From Ancylobacter sp. WKF20 (GTDB lineage Bacteria > Pseudomonadota > Alphaproteobacteria > Rhizobiales > Xanthobacteraceae): a DNA stretch of 64,000 bases. The first letter of the stretch is position 1; each line of letters opens with the position of its first letter. Under the pieces are notes generated by a model. It saw only the letters and a list, made by a program, of their open reading frames with translations, was not told where the DNA came from and ran no database searches. Shown piece by piece: positions 18,793-31,300 of the stretch. The stretch covers positions 1,674,001 through 1,738,000 of the forward strand of contig NZ_CP121679.1 of assembly GCF_029760895.1 (NCBI RefSeq), written 5' to 3'. Made by a program: the position numbers and the translations under genes.

Positions 18793-21306
18793 CTAGTCGC
18801 TGCGCCCCATGCTTTTCTTAACTGCCTCGATAAGCTGCTTCAGAGTGAACGGTTTCGGCAGGAAGCCGAAATCCGCACCCTCCGGCAGGTTCTTGGCGAA
18901 GGCTTCCTCGGCATAGCCCGACATGAATATCACCTTTATGTCGGGATGCGTGCCGCGCAGCTCCCTGAGCAGGGTCGGGCCGTCCATCTCCGGCATCACC
19001 ACGTCGGAAAGGATGAGGTCAACCTCCCCGCCATGCTCGGCCATCACCTCCAGCGCCTCGACGCCGGAGCCGGCCTCCAGCACCTGATAGCCGCGCGAGG
19101 CGAGCGCGCGGGCGGCGAAGGCGCGCACCGCTTCCTCGTCCTCGACCAGCAGCAGCGTGCCGCGTCCGGTGAGATCCTGCGGCTTGGCCGGCGCCTCCAC
19201 CTCGGCGCGGGCGGGCACATCGACCACTTCGGGGATGTGGCGCGGCAGGAAGACGCGGAACACCGAGCCATGGCCGACCTCGCTCTCCACCTGCAACGTG
19301 CCGCCGGTCTGCTTGACGATGCCATAGACGGTGGAAAGGCCGAGGCCCGTGCCCTTGCCCACTTCCTTGGTGGAGAAGAACGGCTCGAAGATCTTGTCGA
19401 TGATGGCGGGCGGAATGCCGGTGCCAGTGTCGGTCACTTCCACCAGCACATGGTCGGCGCGCGGCAGGCCGGCCTCGGCGTAGAACTCCGCCTGCTCGGC
19501 CGGCACATTCACCGTGCGGATGGTCAGCGTGCCGCCCTCGGGCATGGCGTCGCGCGCATTCACCGCGAGATTGACGATGACCTGCTCGAACTGGTTGAGG
19601 TCCGCCTTCACCGGCCAGAGGTCGCGGCCCTCCTTCACTTCCAGCTTGACCATCTCGCCCAGCAGGCGACGCAGCAGCATGGAGAGGTCGCTCATCACGT
19701 CGCCGAGCTTCAGCACCTGCGGGCGCAGCGTCTGGCGGCGCGAGAAGGCCAGCAACTGCCGCACGAGACCGGCGGCACGGTTGGCGTTCTGCTTGATCTG
19801 CATCACGTCCTGGAAGGACGGATCGGTCGGCCGGCTATTGGCCAGCAGGAGGTCCGAATAGCCGATGATGGCAGTCAGCACATTGTTGAAGTCGTGCGCC
19901 ACGCCGCCGGCGAGCTGGCCGACCGCCTGCATCTTCTGCGACTGGGCGAACTGCGCTTCCAGCGTGCGCTGCTCGGTCGTGTCGATGGCGTAGACGATGG
20001 CCGCCTCGCCGCCCGCCGCCTCGTCCTCGACCGGGGCGACATAGAAGCGGACCGAGCGCCCGCCATCGCGCTCGGCGCCGATGTCGAGCGGGCTCGGCGG
20101 GGTGTGGCCGTTCACCGCCGCCTCGATGACGCCGGCAAACGCGCCGCGCGAGGCCTCGCCGATCACCTCGACCAGCGGGCGCCCGCGCGCCGCCTCGCGT
20201 CCGCCGAACAGCCGGGCGAACATGGCATTGGCGCGGGCGATGCGGCCCTCGCGATCCACCGTCGCGATGGCGATGGGCGAATTGTGGAAGAAGCGGGCGA
20301 AACGCACCTCGGCAGCGCGGGCGGGATCGCCGGCATTGTCCTCGCGCGAGCGGTTGACCACGAGGGTGCGCGAGGCACCGGGCGTGCCGTCGGAGGAAAA
20401 GGCGACGCGGTGCCAGATGCGCACCGGCAGGGTCTGCCCGTTCTTGCGCTTGAGATCGAGGTCGAGCACCTCGGTGCGCACCCCGCCGGGCACGGGCGCG
20501 ATATTGGTCAGCAGCGCCGCCGCCGGGCCGGGCACGAGATCGACGACGGAAAGACCGCCGGGGCCGAATTCGGCGAGATCATAGCCCAGCCAGTCGACCA
20601 GCGTGGCGTTGATGTAGTGGATCGCCCCGCCCGCCGCCGAGAAGAAGCCGGCCGGGGCGTGATCGAGATAGTCGATGGCGTGCTGGAGTTCGAGAAAGGC
20701 AGTTTCCTGCCGCTCGCGCTCGCGGGTGAGGTCGCTCACCGTCCACACCGCGAAACGCCCGCCACGCTGGCGCGCCGCCGCCGGGCGGGCACCGAGCCGC
20801 AGCCAGCGCACCGGCTGGCCAGGGGTGGCGACGCGCACTTCCTCACTCGCCGCGCGCCCCTCGCGCACGCCCTGCGCGAGGCGGTACACCGCCTCGGAGG
20901 CGTCGGGATCGCTGGTGAACAGCCGCTCGACGGGGCGCGCCTCGTCCGGGCTCGGCGCGCCGATGATTTCGCAATAGCGTGGATTGGCGTAGAGCACGCG
21001 GCCGAGCGCATCGACCACGCTGATGCCCTCGGTCGCGCTGTCGACCACGCGCCGGGCCAGCTCATCATGCGGGTCCGGCAGGCCAAAGCGCAGCAGCCCC
21101 GCCGCATAGGCGAACAGCGCGAACACGCCGACCACGGCAAGGACGGTCAAGAGCCCGATGATCCACGGATCGGCGCGCTCCCGGCCGAGCAGAAGCAGCG
21201 ACACGACGGCGCCGACAAGAGCCAGCGCGACCACCAGCACCAGCCGGATGCTGCCGCCGATTTCGGGGCGGGCGAGAGTGCGATCGTCGGGTCCGCTATC
21301 CGCCAT
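18793..21306 (-). CDS. cckA: CckA hybrid histidine kinase (cell-cycle regulator)
   Basis: 837 residues. Two membrane segments lie in the first 75 residues. Three PAS-like domains follow, then HisKA with GGVAHDFNN (His about residue 471), HATPase_c with [11 protein letters not shown] and GTGIP, and a C-terminal receiver with phospho-acceptor Asp about residue 768 in [13 protein letters not shown]. The block [25 protein letters not shown] is characteristic of CckA. CckA feeds phosphate through ChpT to CtrA, controlling replication, division and polar development. ATG 21306 is chosen over a TTG two codons earlier; the SD is weak for both. A CtrA box elsewhere in the window (4177) is a possible target. 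Confidence 0.95.
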   Translation of the reverse strand: MADSGPDDRTLARPEIGGSIRLVLVVALALVGAVVSLLLLGRERADPWIIGLLTVLAVVGVFALFAYAAGLLRFGLPDPHDELARRVVDSATEGISVVDALGRVLYANPRYCEIIGAPSPDEARPVERLFTSDPDASEAVYRLAQGVREGRAASEEVRVATPGQPVRWLRLGARPAAARQRGGRFAVWTVSDLTRERERQETAFLELQHAIDYLDHAPAGFFSAAGGAIHYINATLVDWLGYDLAEFGPGGLSVVDLVPGPAAALLTNIAPVPGGVRTEVLDLDLKRKNGQTLPVRIWHRVAFSSDGTPGASRTLVVNRSREDNAGDPARAAEVRFARFFHNSPIAIATVDREGRIARANAMFARLFGGREAARGRPLVEVIGEASRGAFAGVIEAAVNGHTPPSPLDIGAERDGGRSVRFYVAPVEDEAAGGEAAIVYAIDTTEQRTLEAQFAQSQKMQAVGQLAGGVAHDFNNVLTAIIGYSDLLLANSRPTDPSFQDVMQIKQNANRAAGLVRQLLAFSRRQTLRPQVLKLGDVMSDLSMLLRRLLGEMVKLEVKEGRDLWPVKADLNQFEQVIVNLAVNARDAMPEGGTLTIRTVNVPAEQAEFYAEAGLPRADHVLVEVTDTGTGIPPAIIDKIFEPFFSTKEVGKGTGLGLSTVYGIVKQTGGTLQVESEVGHGSVFRVFLPRHIPEVVDVPARAEVEAPAKPQDLTGRGTLLLVEDEEAVRAFAARALASRGYQVLEAGSGVEALEVMAEHGGEVDLILSDVVMPEMDGPTLLRELRGTHPDIKVIFMSGYAEEAFAKNLPEGADFGFLPKPFTLKQLIEAVKKSMGRSD

Positions 21307-21607
21307 GTCCAAGCCAAAAGGCTCCCGCGCGACGCGGCGGGGAGCGATTCATCAGGTCTTCTTGGTGCCTGACCCGCCGACGCGGGGCAAGGGCGATTCG
21401 CCCCTATGCCCGTTTTCGCAGGGGAGGCCGGGTGCCCGCGCCGCGTCCCCTGCCGCCGGGGCGCGGGGCGCGCAGGGCGGCTTGCGGCCCCTCCCGGTGG
21501 CCCTCCCGATGGCCCTCCCCTTGCCGAGCACGGGCTTCCGCGACACAAAGAGCGCGAACCGGCGTGGCAGAGAGCGGCCATCCGGCGTTTTGAGGAGAGC
21601 CGAACCG
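21307..21607. other. Intergenic region between cckA and fliO-like gene
   Basis: 301 bases separating divergent genes, presumably holding both promoters. It is very GC-rich and includes about three imperfect 12-base tandem units of GGCCCTCCC-type sequence at 21486-21522. I see no RNA gene, full CtrA box or coding frame that I can support. Confidence 0.4.
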
Positions 21608-22705
21608 ATGGGCGACACGCTGAATTCCCTGAGCGGGCTGGGCATCTGGCTGGCCTTTGGCGGCCTCGCCGTCATGGCCGTGCTGGCGCTCATCGTCGGC
21701 CGGCGCGGCAAGCGCCGGGGCGCCCATGGCGTCGCCGCCGGCCATCGCCTCGCCGTGCTCGACCAGGTGCCGATCGACCAGACCCGCCGGTTGGTACTGA
21801 TCCAGCGCGATGAGGTGCAGCACCTCGTGATCCTCGGCGGCGGCAGCGATTTCCTCGTCGAGAGCGGTATCCGCTCCGGCGAGCCGACGCTGGCGACCGG
21901 ACACACCCATCACCATCACGGCGAGCCGCATCACCGCCCGGTCTTCCTCGACGAGCCGCACCGCGCCCCGCCCGAACCCGCCGCCGCGCCGGTGGCGGCC
22001 CGCACGCCGGAGCCGGAGCCCCGCCCCGAGCCTCGCCCTGTCGAGCGTCCCGCCGCCGAGCGTCCTGTCGAGCGCCCCGCGCCTGTGGCGGCGCGCGAGC
22101 CGCTGATCCGCCCCGCCGCCCCGCGCCGTCCCGTCACCAATGTGAAGCCGGCCGAACCCGCCGCCCCCGAGCCGCGCCTCGACATGGAACTGGAGCCGGC
22201 CTCCCCGCCCCCGCCGCGCGCCGTGATGGACACGCCCCGTCCGCGACCGCCGGTGCGGCCCGAGGCCAAGGCCGAGCCGCGCCTTGATCCGGCGGAAAAG
22301 TCGGAAGGCGGGCGTGTCGCGGTGAAGCTCGACCCGTTCTTCGCCGGCATGGTCGATCAGCTCGAGGAAACGCTCCGCCGTCCCAACCTCGCCGGCGAGG
22401 GCGCGCGCACCGCGACCGTGACCGCGACCACCGTGACCGTCACCGCGGCTCCTGTCGCGACGCCCGCCACCCGGCCCGCCCCGGAGGCGCCGATCCTCGA
22501 TGTCGCGCCGCTCATTGCGGTGAAGGATGAGCCCACCGCCGCCGCCGCGCCGGAAATCCTGCCGCCGCTCACCGCGAGCGACGAGGTACCCACGGAAAAG
22601 GCACCGCCCATCGTCGTCCCCACCGCGCAGGACCGTCCGGCCGCGCCGGGGGATGATGCGTTCGAGATCGAGATGGCGAACCTGCTGGGACGCAAGCGCC
22701 CCTGA
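21608..22705 (+). CDS. fliO: FliO-like membrane protein with Pro/Ala-rich tail
   Basis: 365 residues. One membrane segment (about 10-30) is followed by a FliO-type domain (RLAVLDQVPIDQTRRLVLIQRDEVQHLVILGGGSDFLVES in overlapping pieces). Then comes a His cluster (GHTHHHHGEPHH) and a long Pro/Ala-rich disordered tail. FliO helps assemble the FliPQR export gate of the flagellum. No other flagellar gene is in the window. Proteins of this layout are annotated FliO in rhizobia, but the long tail is unlike enteric FliO, so the role is uncertain. GAGGAG lies ten bases before the ATG. Confidence 0.65.
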   Translation: MGDTLNSLSGLGIWLAFGGLAVMAVLALIVGRRGKRRGAHGVAAGHRLAVLDQVPIDQTRRLVLIQRDEVQHLVILGGGSDFLVESGIRSGEPTLATGHTHHHHGEPHHRPVFLDEPHRAPPEPAAAPVAARTPEPEPRPEPRPVERPAAERPVERPAPVAAREPLIRPAAPRRPVTNVKPAEPAAPEPRLDMELEPASPPPPRAVMDTPRPRPPVRPEAKAEPRLDPAEKSEGGRVAVKLDPFFAGMVDQLEETLRRPNLAGEGARTATVTATTVTVTAAPVATPATRPAPEAPILDVAPLIAVKDEPTAAAAPEILPPLTASDEVPTEKAPPIVVPTAQDRPAAPGDDAFEIEMANLLGRKRP

Positions 22706-22731
22706 GCGCGGCGCCTCCCTCCCTGCCAACA

Positions 22732-22765
22732 AAAAGGGCGGCCCGGATGATCGGGCCGCCCTTTT
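22732..22765. terminator. Bidirectional terminator between fliO-like gene and dksA
   Basis: Arms AAAAGGGCGGCCCG and CGGGCCGCCCTTTT, 14 bases each and fully complementary, with a six-base loop. It lies between convergent genes. Confidence 0.88.
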
Positions 22766-22789
22766 CAGATCAGTATCGCGTGCCGCGCC

Positions 22790-23206
22790 TCAATCGTCGC
22801 GGTAGACGCGCTCGCGGCGCTCATGGCGCTCCTGCGCCTCGATGGAGAGCGTCGCGATCGGCCGGGCTTCGAGGCGCTTGAGCGAGATGGGCTCGCCCGT
22901 TTCCTCGCAATAGCCGTAGGAGCCGTCGTCGATCCGCTCCAGCGCCGAGTCGATCTTGGCGATCAGCTTGCGCTGGCGATCACGCGCCCGAAGTTCGATC
23001 GCGCGGTCGGTTTCCGAAGAGGCCCGGTCGGCAATGTCCGGGTGATTCTGGTTTTCGTCCTGAAGGTGCTGAAGCGTCTCACGCGCCTCGCGCAGGATAT
23101 CATCCTTCCAGGCGAGCAGCTTCTGGCGGAAATATTCCCGCTGCCGCTCATTCATGAAAGGCTCGTCCTCGCGGGGGCGATATTCCTGGTCGATCTCCAC
23201 CGACAT
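22790..23206 (-). CDS. dksA: DksA/TraR family RNA polymerase-binding factor
   Basis: 138 residues. The N-terminal coiled coil (LAWKDDILREARETLQHL) is followed by the globular zinc-finger fold. In the finger region only one Cys remains (YGYCEETGEPISLKRLEARP), so it should not bind zinc in the classical four-Cys way. This form is normal for alphaproteobacterial DksA. It acts with ppGpp in the secondary channel of RNA polymerase to adjust rRNA and amino-acid promoters. ATG 23206 is preferred over an upstream in-frame codon because the protein then starts at the conserved MSVEIDQEY and has AAGG upstream. Confidence 0.93.
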   Translation of the reverse strand: MSVEIDQEYRPREDEPFMNERQREYFRQKLLAWKDDILREARETLQHLQDENQNHPDIADRASSETDRAIELRARDRQRKLIAKIDSALERIDDGSYGYCEETGEPISLKRLEARPIATLSIEAQERHERRERVYRDD

Positions 23207-23405
23207 CGGCCTTCGTCCTCGTGTTCGGGGGTCACCCCTTCGGGCGCCGCTTATAGACCGCCGGATCGCCCGGTACAACAGTTCTCGTCGTCACGCATAC
23301 GACATGAAACCCCGGCGTTTTCAGCGCCTTGCGCGCTGTTGCCGGACGACCCGCGCCTTAAGAGGCAAGTGCCGGGCCAAGCTGGAAAGCCCTGTTATCC
23401 CCGCA

Positions 23406-23441
23406 AAACAAAACGCCCCGGCACCATGAGGTACCGGGGCG
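23406..23441 (-). terminator. Terminator of mipA-like gene
   Basis: On the minus strand, arms CGCCCCGGTACC and GGTGCCGGGGCG (one mismatch, four-base loop) are followed by TTTTGTTTTG. It lies about 30 bases after the stop of the outer-membrane protein gene. Confidence 0.78.
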
Positions 23442-23472
23442 CTGGTTCAGCACCGGGAATGCTCGTCCCGGC

Positions 23473-24348
23473 TCAATCGAAGCCGAGGAAGAAGGTGTAG
23501 GACAGCGAGACGCCGGCCTGGAACTGGTTGCGGTCGCCATTCTGCACGACCAGCGGACTGTCGGCGGCGTCATCGGCGAGATACTTGTACTCGGCGAACA
23601 CCGAGCCGAGGATCGCCGGCGTGAAGCGCTTGAGGATCTGGCCGCCGAAGCCGACCGAGTACAGGCCACCGCCCGCCTCATACGTCCCCAGATTGTTGCC
23701 CAGCGCGATGGCCGACGCCGATTCTTCCGGCGTGATGCCGTAATAAGCGTCGATATAGCCCGAGCTCGCCAGCGTCATGCGCGGACCGGCGGAGATCGCC
23801 ATGCCGCCCCAGAAATCGGTGAAGTAGATCGCGTCGATGGCGAAGTCGGCCACCGCGCCCTCGAAGCCGCCGAAGCCGTAGCGCAGGTCGGCGCGCAGAC
23901 GCAGCCAGTCGACCGGGTACCACTGGGCGTAACCGCCAATCTCATAGGCGTAGTCGACATCGTCGAGACCGCGCAGATCGTCCGAATCGCCCGCGTCGCG
24001 CTTCCAGTCAACCTTGCCGGTGATACCCGCCTCGACCGTGCCGGTGTCGTAGAGCGCGATGCTCGGATTGTCGTTGAAGCTGCGCCAGCGGCTCAGCTTG
24101 TCGGCGCGCGAGATGCTGATGATCGGGCGGAAGGCCGCCTCATAGTCATCCGAGCCCATATAGTCGGGCTGGGCCATCACATAGCCGCCGACGGTGATGG
24201 TCCATTCGCGATCCACCGCCGCGGGCGCGGACACGTTGGCCGACGCGGTCGACGGCGCCCCCACGGACATATCGGCGGCAGACGCCATCGTGGCGAGCCC
24301 CACTGAGGACGCCAGAACCACGAGACCCGTCGCAACGATCGAACGCAT
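23473..24348 (-). CDS. MipA/OmpV family outer-membrane protein
   Basis: 291 residues. A signal peptide (MRSIVATGLVVLASSVGLA, cleavage after MASA) precedes a beta-rich protein with alternating aromatic strands (ITVGGYVMAQPDYMGSDDYE) and a terminal aromatic strand SLSYTFFLGFD, typical of barrel proteins. OmpV/MipA members are scaffolds or porin-like proteins, and their function in rhizobia is poorly defined. ATG 24348 is preferred over a GTG three codons earlier. It has its own terminator, and the promoter region has GTCAC dyads. Confidence 0.85.
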   Translation of the reverse strand: MRSIVATGLVVLASSVGLATMASAADMSVGAPSTASANVSAPAAVDREWTITVGGYVMAQPDYMGSDDYEAAFRPIISISRADKLSRWRSFNDNPSIALYDTGTVEAGITGKVDWKRDAGDSDDLRGLDDVDYAYEIGGYAQWYPVDWLRLRADLRYGFGGFEGAVADFAIDAIYFTDFWGGMAISAGPRMTLASSGYIDAYYGITPEESASAIALGNNLGTYEAGGGLYSVGFGGQILKRFTPAILGSVFAEYKYLADDAADSPLVVQNGDRNQFQAGVSLSYTFFLGFD

Positions 24349-24416
24349 TGACCACACCCTGCTGAAAAACCGTCACAATACATACACGAGGAAGCGGCGC
24401 CTGTGGTTGCCGAAAA

Positions 24417-24445
24417 GTCACGTAAGATGCCGCCGACGACGTGAC
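24417..24445. promoter_or_regulatory. GTCACGT inverted repeat upstream of mipA-like gene
   Basis: Arms GTCACGT and ACGTGAC are 15 bases apart, about 70-100 bp before the gene; an extra CCGTCAC lies nearer the start. This looks like a regulator site, possibly for a two-component response regulator, but none is encoded nearby. Confidence 0.3.
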
Positions 24446-24628
24446 GGTCATAATCGTGCACGACAGCCTTAACAGGAGCTTGCCTGACTTGCTCCGCCCT
24501 GCCCCGCCGGGCCGCTCGGGCAACGCCGCGGGTTGAGGCACCCGGACGCAGCGTCGCGCGGGCAATGCCGTCATTCGGCCCCTATATGTAAGGTATCGAG
24601 CCGCTGTCTCATCAGCCGGAGGACCGCG

Positions 24629-25141
24629 ATGCCGCGCCTGTTTCTGCTTCGTCACGCCAAATCCGCCTGGCCGGAGGGCGTTGCCGATCGTGAACGCCCC
24701 CTGGCCCCGCGCGGTGAGCGTGGCGCGGCGGCGATCGGTGCCTATATGGCGGAGAACAACCTTCTTCCCGCCCGCGCGCTGGTCTCCCCCGCGCGGCGCA
24801 CGCTGGAGACCTGGGACATCGCCACCCGCACCTGGCCCGCCCACACCCCGCCGGCTTTCGAGGCCGGCATCTATGAGGCCTCGGCCGACCGGCTGCTGGA
24901 GATCATCCGCGCGCAGGACGGCCACTCGCCGCTGATGCTGGTCGGGCACAATCCCGGCATGGAGGAACTGGCCGCTCGCCTGCTCACCCGCGCCCACCGG
25001 GTAAAGGTGCTGCCGAAATACCCGACCGGCGCGCTCGCCGTGATCGACGTGCCCGGCGCCGACTGGGCGCATATCGCCACCGGCGAGGGCACGCTGGAGC
25101 GATTCGTCACCCCGCGCGCGCTGGGCGTGGCGAAAGACTGA
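24629..25141 (+). CDS. SixA-type histidine phosphatase family protein
   Basis: 170 residues. It starts with the histidine-phosphatase signature in its SixA form, LFLLRHAKSAWPE, has SPARRTLETW and the second catalytic His in LMLVGHNPGMEELA. SixA dephosphorylates phosphohistidine (for example NPr or HPt domains). GGAGGA precedes the ATG. The YcjX-like gene begins 24 bases after the stop, so the three genes here likely form an operon. The true phospho-partner is unknown. Confidence 0.88.
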   Translation: MPRLFLLRHAKSAWPEGVADRERPLAPRGERGAAAIGAYMAENNLLPARALVSPARRTLETWDIATRTWPAHTPPAFEAGIYEASADRLLEIIRAQDGHSPLMLVGHNPGMEELAARLLTRAHRVKVLPKYPTGALAVIDVPGADWAHIATGEGTLERFVTPRALGVAKD

Positions 25142-25165
25142 GAGAGCCGAGAACAAGGAACCGCT

Positions 25166-26625
25166 TTGCCCTCCTGGTATGAAGAGCTGATCGACGAGGC
25201 CCGCCTCACCGCCCTGACCCTGCTGGACCGGGCGGAGGATCTGGCAAACCCGACGCTGCGCCTCGGCATTACCGGCCTGTCGCGCTCGGGCAAGACCGTG
25301 TTCACCACCGCGCTCATCCATGCGCTGGCGCGCGGCGGGCGATTGCCGGTGTTCCAGGCCATGCATGAGGGCCGCATCGCCGCGGCACGCCTTGAGCCGC
25401 AGCCGGACGACGCGGTGCCGCGCTTCAACTATGAGGGCCATCTCGCCACGCTGGTGGATGAGCGGCGCTGGCCGGACTCCACGCGCCGCATCAGCGAATT
25501 GCGCCTCGCCATCGACTACGCGCCAACGCGCGGCGGGCGGCGCTCGCTCACCCTCGACATTGTCGATTATCCCGGCGAATGGCTGCTCGACCTGCCGCTG
25601 CTCGATCAGGACTTCGCCGCCTTCGCCGCCAACAGCCTGAACCTTGCCCGCGCCCCGGCCCGGCGGCATCTCGCCGGCCTTTTTCTCGGCCGGCTGGACA
25701 GCCTCGACCCGGACGCCCCGGCCGACGAGGCGCATGCGCGCGAACTCGCCGCGCTGTTTACCGATTATCTCGCCGCCTGCCGCGCCGAGACCGTCTCCAT
25801 GAGCCTGCTGCCGCCCGGCCGCTTCCTCATGCCCGGCGATCTCGAAGGCTCGCCGGCGCTTACCTTCGCCCCGCTCGACCTCTCACCCGGTCAGGAGGCG
25901 AAGCCCGGCTCGCTGCACGCCATGATGCGCCGGCGCTACGAGGCCTATAAGGACAATGTGGTCCGCCCCTTCTTCCGCGACCATTTCGCCCGGCTCGACC
26001 GCCAGATCGTGCTGATCGACGTGCTCAGCGCGCTCAATGCCGGGCCGGCGGCGCTGGCTGATTTGGAGGCCGCGCTCGACGGCATTCTCGCGGCCTTCCG
26101 CGTCGGGCGGAATTCCTGGCTCTCGGCGCTGTTCCGCCACCGCATCGGCAAGGTGCTGTTCGCCGCCACGAAGGCCGACCATCTCCACCACACCAGCCAT
26201 GACCCGCTCGAAGCCATCCTGCGCCGCCTCGTCGAGCGCGCACTGGGGCGGGCGTCGAGCGCCGGGGCGGAGATCGACGTGGTGGCGCTCGCCGCCGTCC
26301 GCGCCACGCGCGAGGCGATGGTGAAGCGCGGCCGGGCGCATCTGCCGGCCATTGTCGGCGTGCCCGAGGCGGGCCAGCACGGTGCGGACGAGTTTGACGG
26401 GCTGGCCGAGGCCGCCGTCTTCCCCGGCGACCTGCCGGAAAACCCCTCCGCGCTGTTCGACCCCACGCTCGGCTTCAAGGGGCTGGCCGATGCGCAGGGC
26501 GGGGATTTCCGCTTCCTGCGCTTCCGCCCGCCGCTGGTGACACGCAATGGCGATGGCGAGGCGCTGCCCATGCCCCATATACGCCTCGACCGTGCCCTCG
26601 AATTCCTGCTCGGCGACCGGCTGAA

Positions 26626-26629
<4 letters not shown>
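25166..26629 (+). CDS. YcjX family GTP-binding stress protein
   Basis: 487 residues. A Walker A motif GLSRSGKT occurs near residue 38, DIVDYPGEWLLDLPLL as a switch/Walker B-like region near residue 130, and TKAD as a base-recognition motif further on. These are YcjX (DUF463) features. The start is TTG with AAGGA six bases upstream; the next in-frame ATG would remove the P-loop. YcjX is a phage-shock-associated P-loop GTPase of poorly known role at the membrane. It overlaps the YcjF-like gene by four bases (ATGA), matching the conserved ycjX-ycjF pair. Confidence 0.92.
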
Positions 26630-28360
<1,731 letters not shown>

Positions 28361-31300
28361 ATGTCGACGAATACGAAGAAGGTTTATCAGGATCCCGCGG
28401 AGGCCGCGCTGTCGGCCATCGAGGAGGCTCTGAACCTCGACCTTGTGACCGATGACGCGGATGCCACCTCGCCGGCGACGGACGAGACCGAGCGCGCACG
28501 GCAGGCAAGGGACGAGAACTTCAGCCCGACCGGCGTCGACCTGCCCCCCGCCCGCGAGCCGCAGGGCCCGCGCATCGAGGAGCGCACCAGCGCCTTCGAC
28601 CCGGCCGGCGACGACGCCTTCCGCGACCCGCTCTTCGACGAGCCCTCCTTCCTCAGCGCCAGCGATCTCGACGCCGACACCACGGCCGGCGAGACCTATC
28701 CCGATGACGCCTTCGAGCTGCCGCTGACCGACCCGGCGGACGCCGAGCCGTCCTTCGCGCCCCATATCGAGCCCCGCTTCGATTTCGGCCTGGAATCGGC
28801 CGAGCCGGCCGCCCGTGACGAGGTTCCCGACGCGCCGGCCCTCGCCGCGACGGAAGCCCTTGCGCCCGCCCTTGCCGCCGGCGCTGTCGCCGGAGCGGCG
28901 GCTGCCGCCGTCGCCGCGCCCGCCACCGCCGAGCCGCGCCGCGCCAACCGTGCGGCCCCGCAGGGTCCGCGCGCCGCCAATGACGACCGCCAGACCATCG
29001 GCCAGCTGCTCTCCGCGCTGCAGCGCCGCCCGCCGCCGACGCCCTATTACCTCGCCACCGGCGCCTCCGCCCTGTGGCTCGGTCTTGGCGGCCTGATCTC
29101 CTACGCGCAGTTCAGCCAGCCCGGCGCCGATCTGTTCTCCTCCACCGCCCTGCTGACGACGCTGGCCGGCCTCGTCGTGCCGCCGGTGTTCTTCGCCGTG
29201 CTCGCCGCCATGGTGAGCCGGATGCAGGAAATGCGCATCGTCGCCCATTCCATGGCGCAGGTGGCGATCCGCATCGCCGAGCCCGACCGCTCGGGCACCG
29301 ATGCCGTGGTCAATGTCAGCCAGGTGGTGCGCCGCGAAGTCGCCGCGATGGATGACGGCGTGGAGCGCACCATCGCCCGCGCCAGCGAGCTGGAAGCGCT
29401 GGTGCGCAGCGAGATTTCCTCGCTCGAGCACGCCTATGAGGAAAACGAGGTGCGCATGCGCCACCTCATCGAGCGCCTCCAGGCCGAGCGCGAGCTCATC
29501 CTCACCCATGCCGACCATCTGCGTGAGACGATTTCCGGCGCGCAGTTCTCCTTCACCCATGAGGTGGACGGGGTCAGCGAGCGCATCAACGCCACCATCA
29601 ACGAGGCGGCGGATCGCGTCACCGGCACGCTCTCCGACAAGGGCGAGCACATCACCCTGGCGCTGGGCCGCGTCGGCGACACCATCATTGACGCGCTGTC
29701 CGAGAAGGGCGGCGACCTGATCGACCGCCTGCAGGCCACCGGCTCCGACGTCAACACCAACCTGTCGGAAGCCAGCGAGCATCTCATCTCGACGCTCACC
29801 TCGCAGACCGACGAGATCACCACCCGCCTGTCCGGCGTCACCGCCAACCTCACGGACACGCTGGCGAGCCGCACCGACGAGATCGGCGCGCGCCTGCTGA
29901 CCACGGCGACCGAGCTGTCCAACGTCGTCACCACCCGCACGACGGAGATGGGCGAGAAGCTCACCGCCACCACCCACACGCTGACCGAGACGCTGGCCGC
30001 CCGTTCGGATGAGATCACCGAGGCGCTGGTCGGCACCGGCACGCGCCTCGCCGACGAGATCGCCATCCGCGCCAGCGAGGTCAATCACACGCTGAAGTCC
30101 ACCGGCGAGGCCCTCGTGCTCGACATGTCCGTGCGCGGCGGCGAGGTGGTGCGCAAGCTGGAAGAGACCGGCAACCGCGTCGCCGAGACCATCACCGTGC
30201 GCGGCGACGACCTCGCCGACCGCATCGCCGACACCGGCAACCGCATCTACGACACCATCGCCGTGCGCGGCTCCGAGCTGGAGCGCCTGCTCGGCGAGAC
30301 CGGCCAGCGCGTGGTGCGCGAGATTTCCGACGCCGGCGCCAACGCCCATGACACGCTGGCGGATGCCGCCACGCGCCTGTCCTCCGACATCACCTATCGC
30401 GGCACGGCGGTCAGCGAGCAGATCACGCTCGCCGGCGACGAGGTGGCCCAGGCCATCGCCCAGCGTGGCAACCGCGCCACCGACCAGTTCCGCGAGACGG
30501 CGGACGAGCTGACCTCCGCCCTCGGCAACCGCGCCGAAGCGGTGCGCGAGATGCTGAACTCCCGCCTGCAGATGCTGGAGGAGACCATCTCGGTGCGCGG
30601 CAACGAGCTCGCCGCGCGCATCGCCACCGACACCTCGCTGCTCGGCCGGCAGATCACCGACGGCCTGCGCGACTTCGACACCGTGCTCCAGACCAATGGC
30701 TCGGACGTCGTCCAGCGCATCACCGAGCGGGTCGACGCCATCACCCGCGCGATGGACGCCAACCTCGCCGGCTTCGACGACCAGATCACCGCCAAGACCG
30801 AGCAGGTCGCGTCCTCGCTCGATCTGCGCATCGCCAATATCGAAGGTGTGCTCGACCGCGGCGTGGAAGGCCTCAACGAGACGCTGGCCGGCCGCACGCA
30901 GGAATTCGCCCAGACCATGACCGAGGGCGCGCGCCTTGCCACCGAGGCGATGGACAAGTCGCTCGGCGTGCTCGACGGCTTCTTCACCCAGCACGCGCAG
31001 GAAGTCACCGCCGGCATCAGCGACCGCATGGATCAGGCCGCCCGTACCCTGACCGACGGCGCGATGAAGGCGAACGACGCGATGACGCGCTCGCTCGACG
31101 TGCTCAGCAACTTCTTCGACGACCGCGCCGGCGCGGTCACCGAGCAGCTCAGCGACCGTATCGAGCAGGCCGACCGCACGCTGGCCGCCCGCGCGCAGGA
31201 AATCGCCGAGACGCTCGACCAGCGGGTCAACCGCTTCGAGGAAACCGTCATCGGCCGCATCGACAATGTCGCCACCTCCGTCGAGGTGCGCGGCGCCGCC

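Noticed and set aside
23304..23429. Small plus-strand ORF between dksA and mipA-like gene
   Set aside because: It overlaps the mipA terminator and has no SD or composition support.
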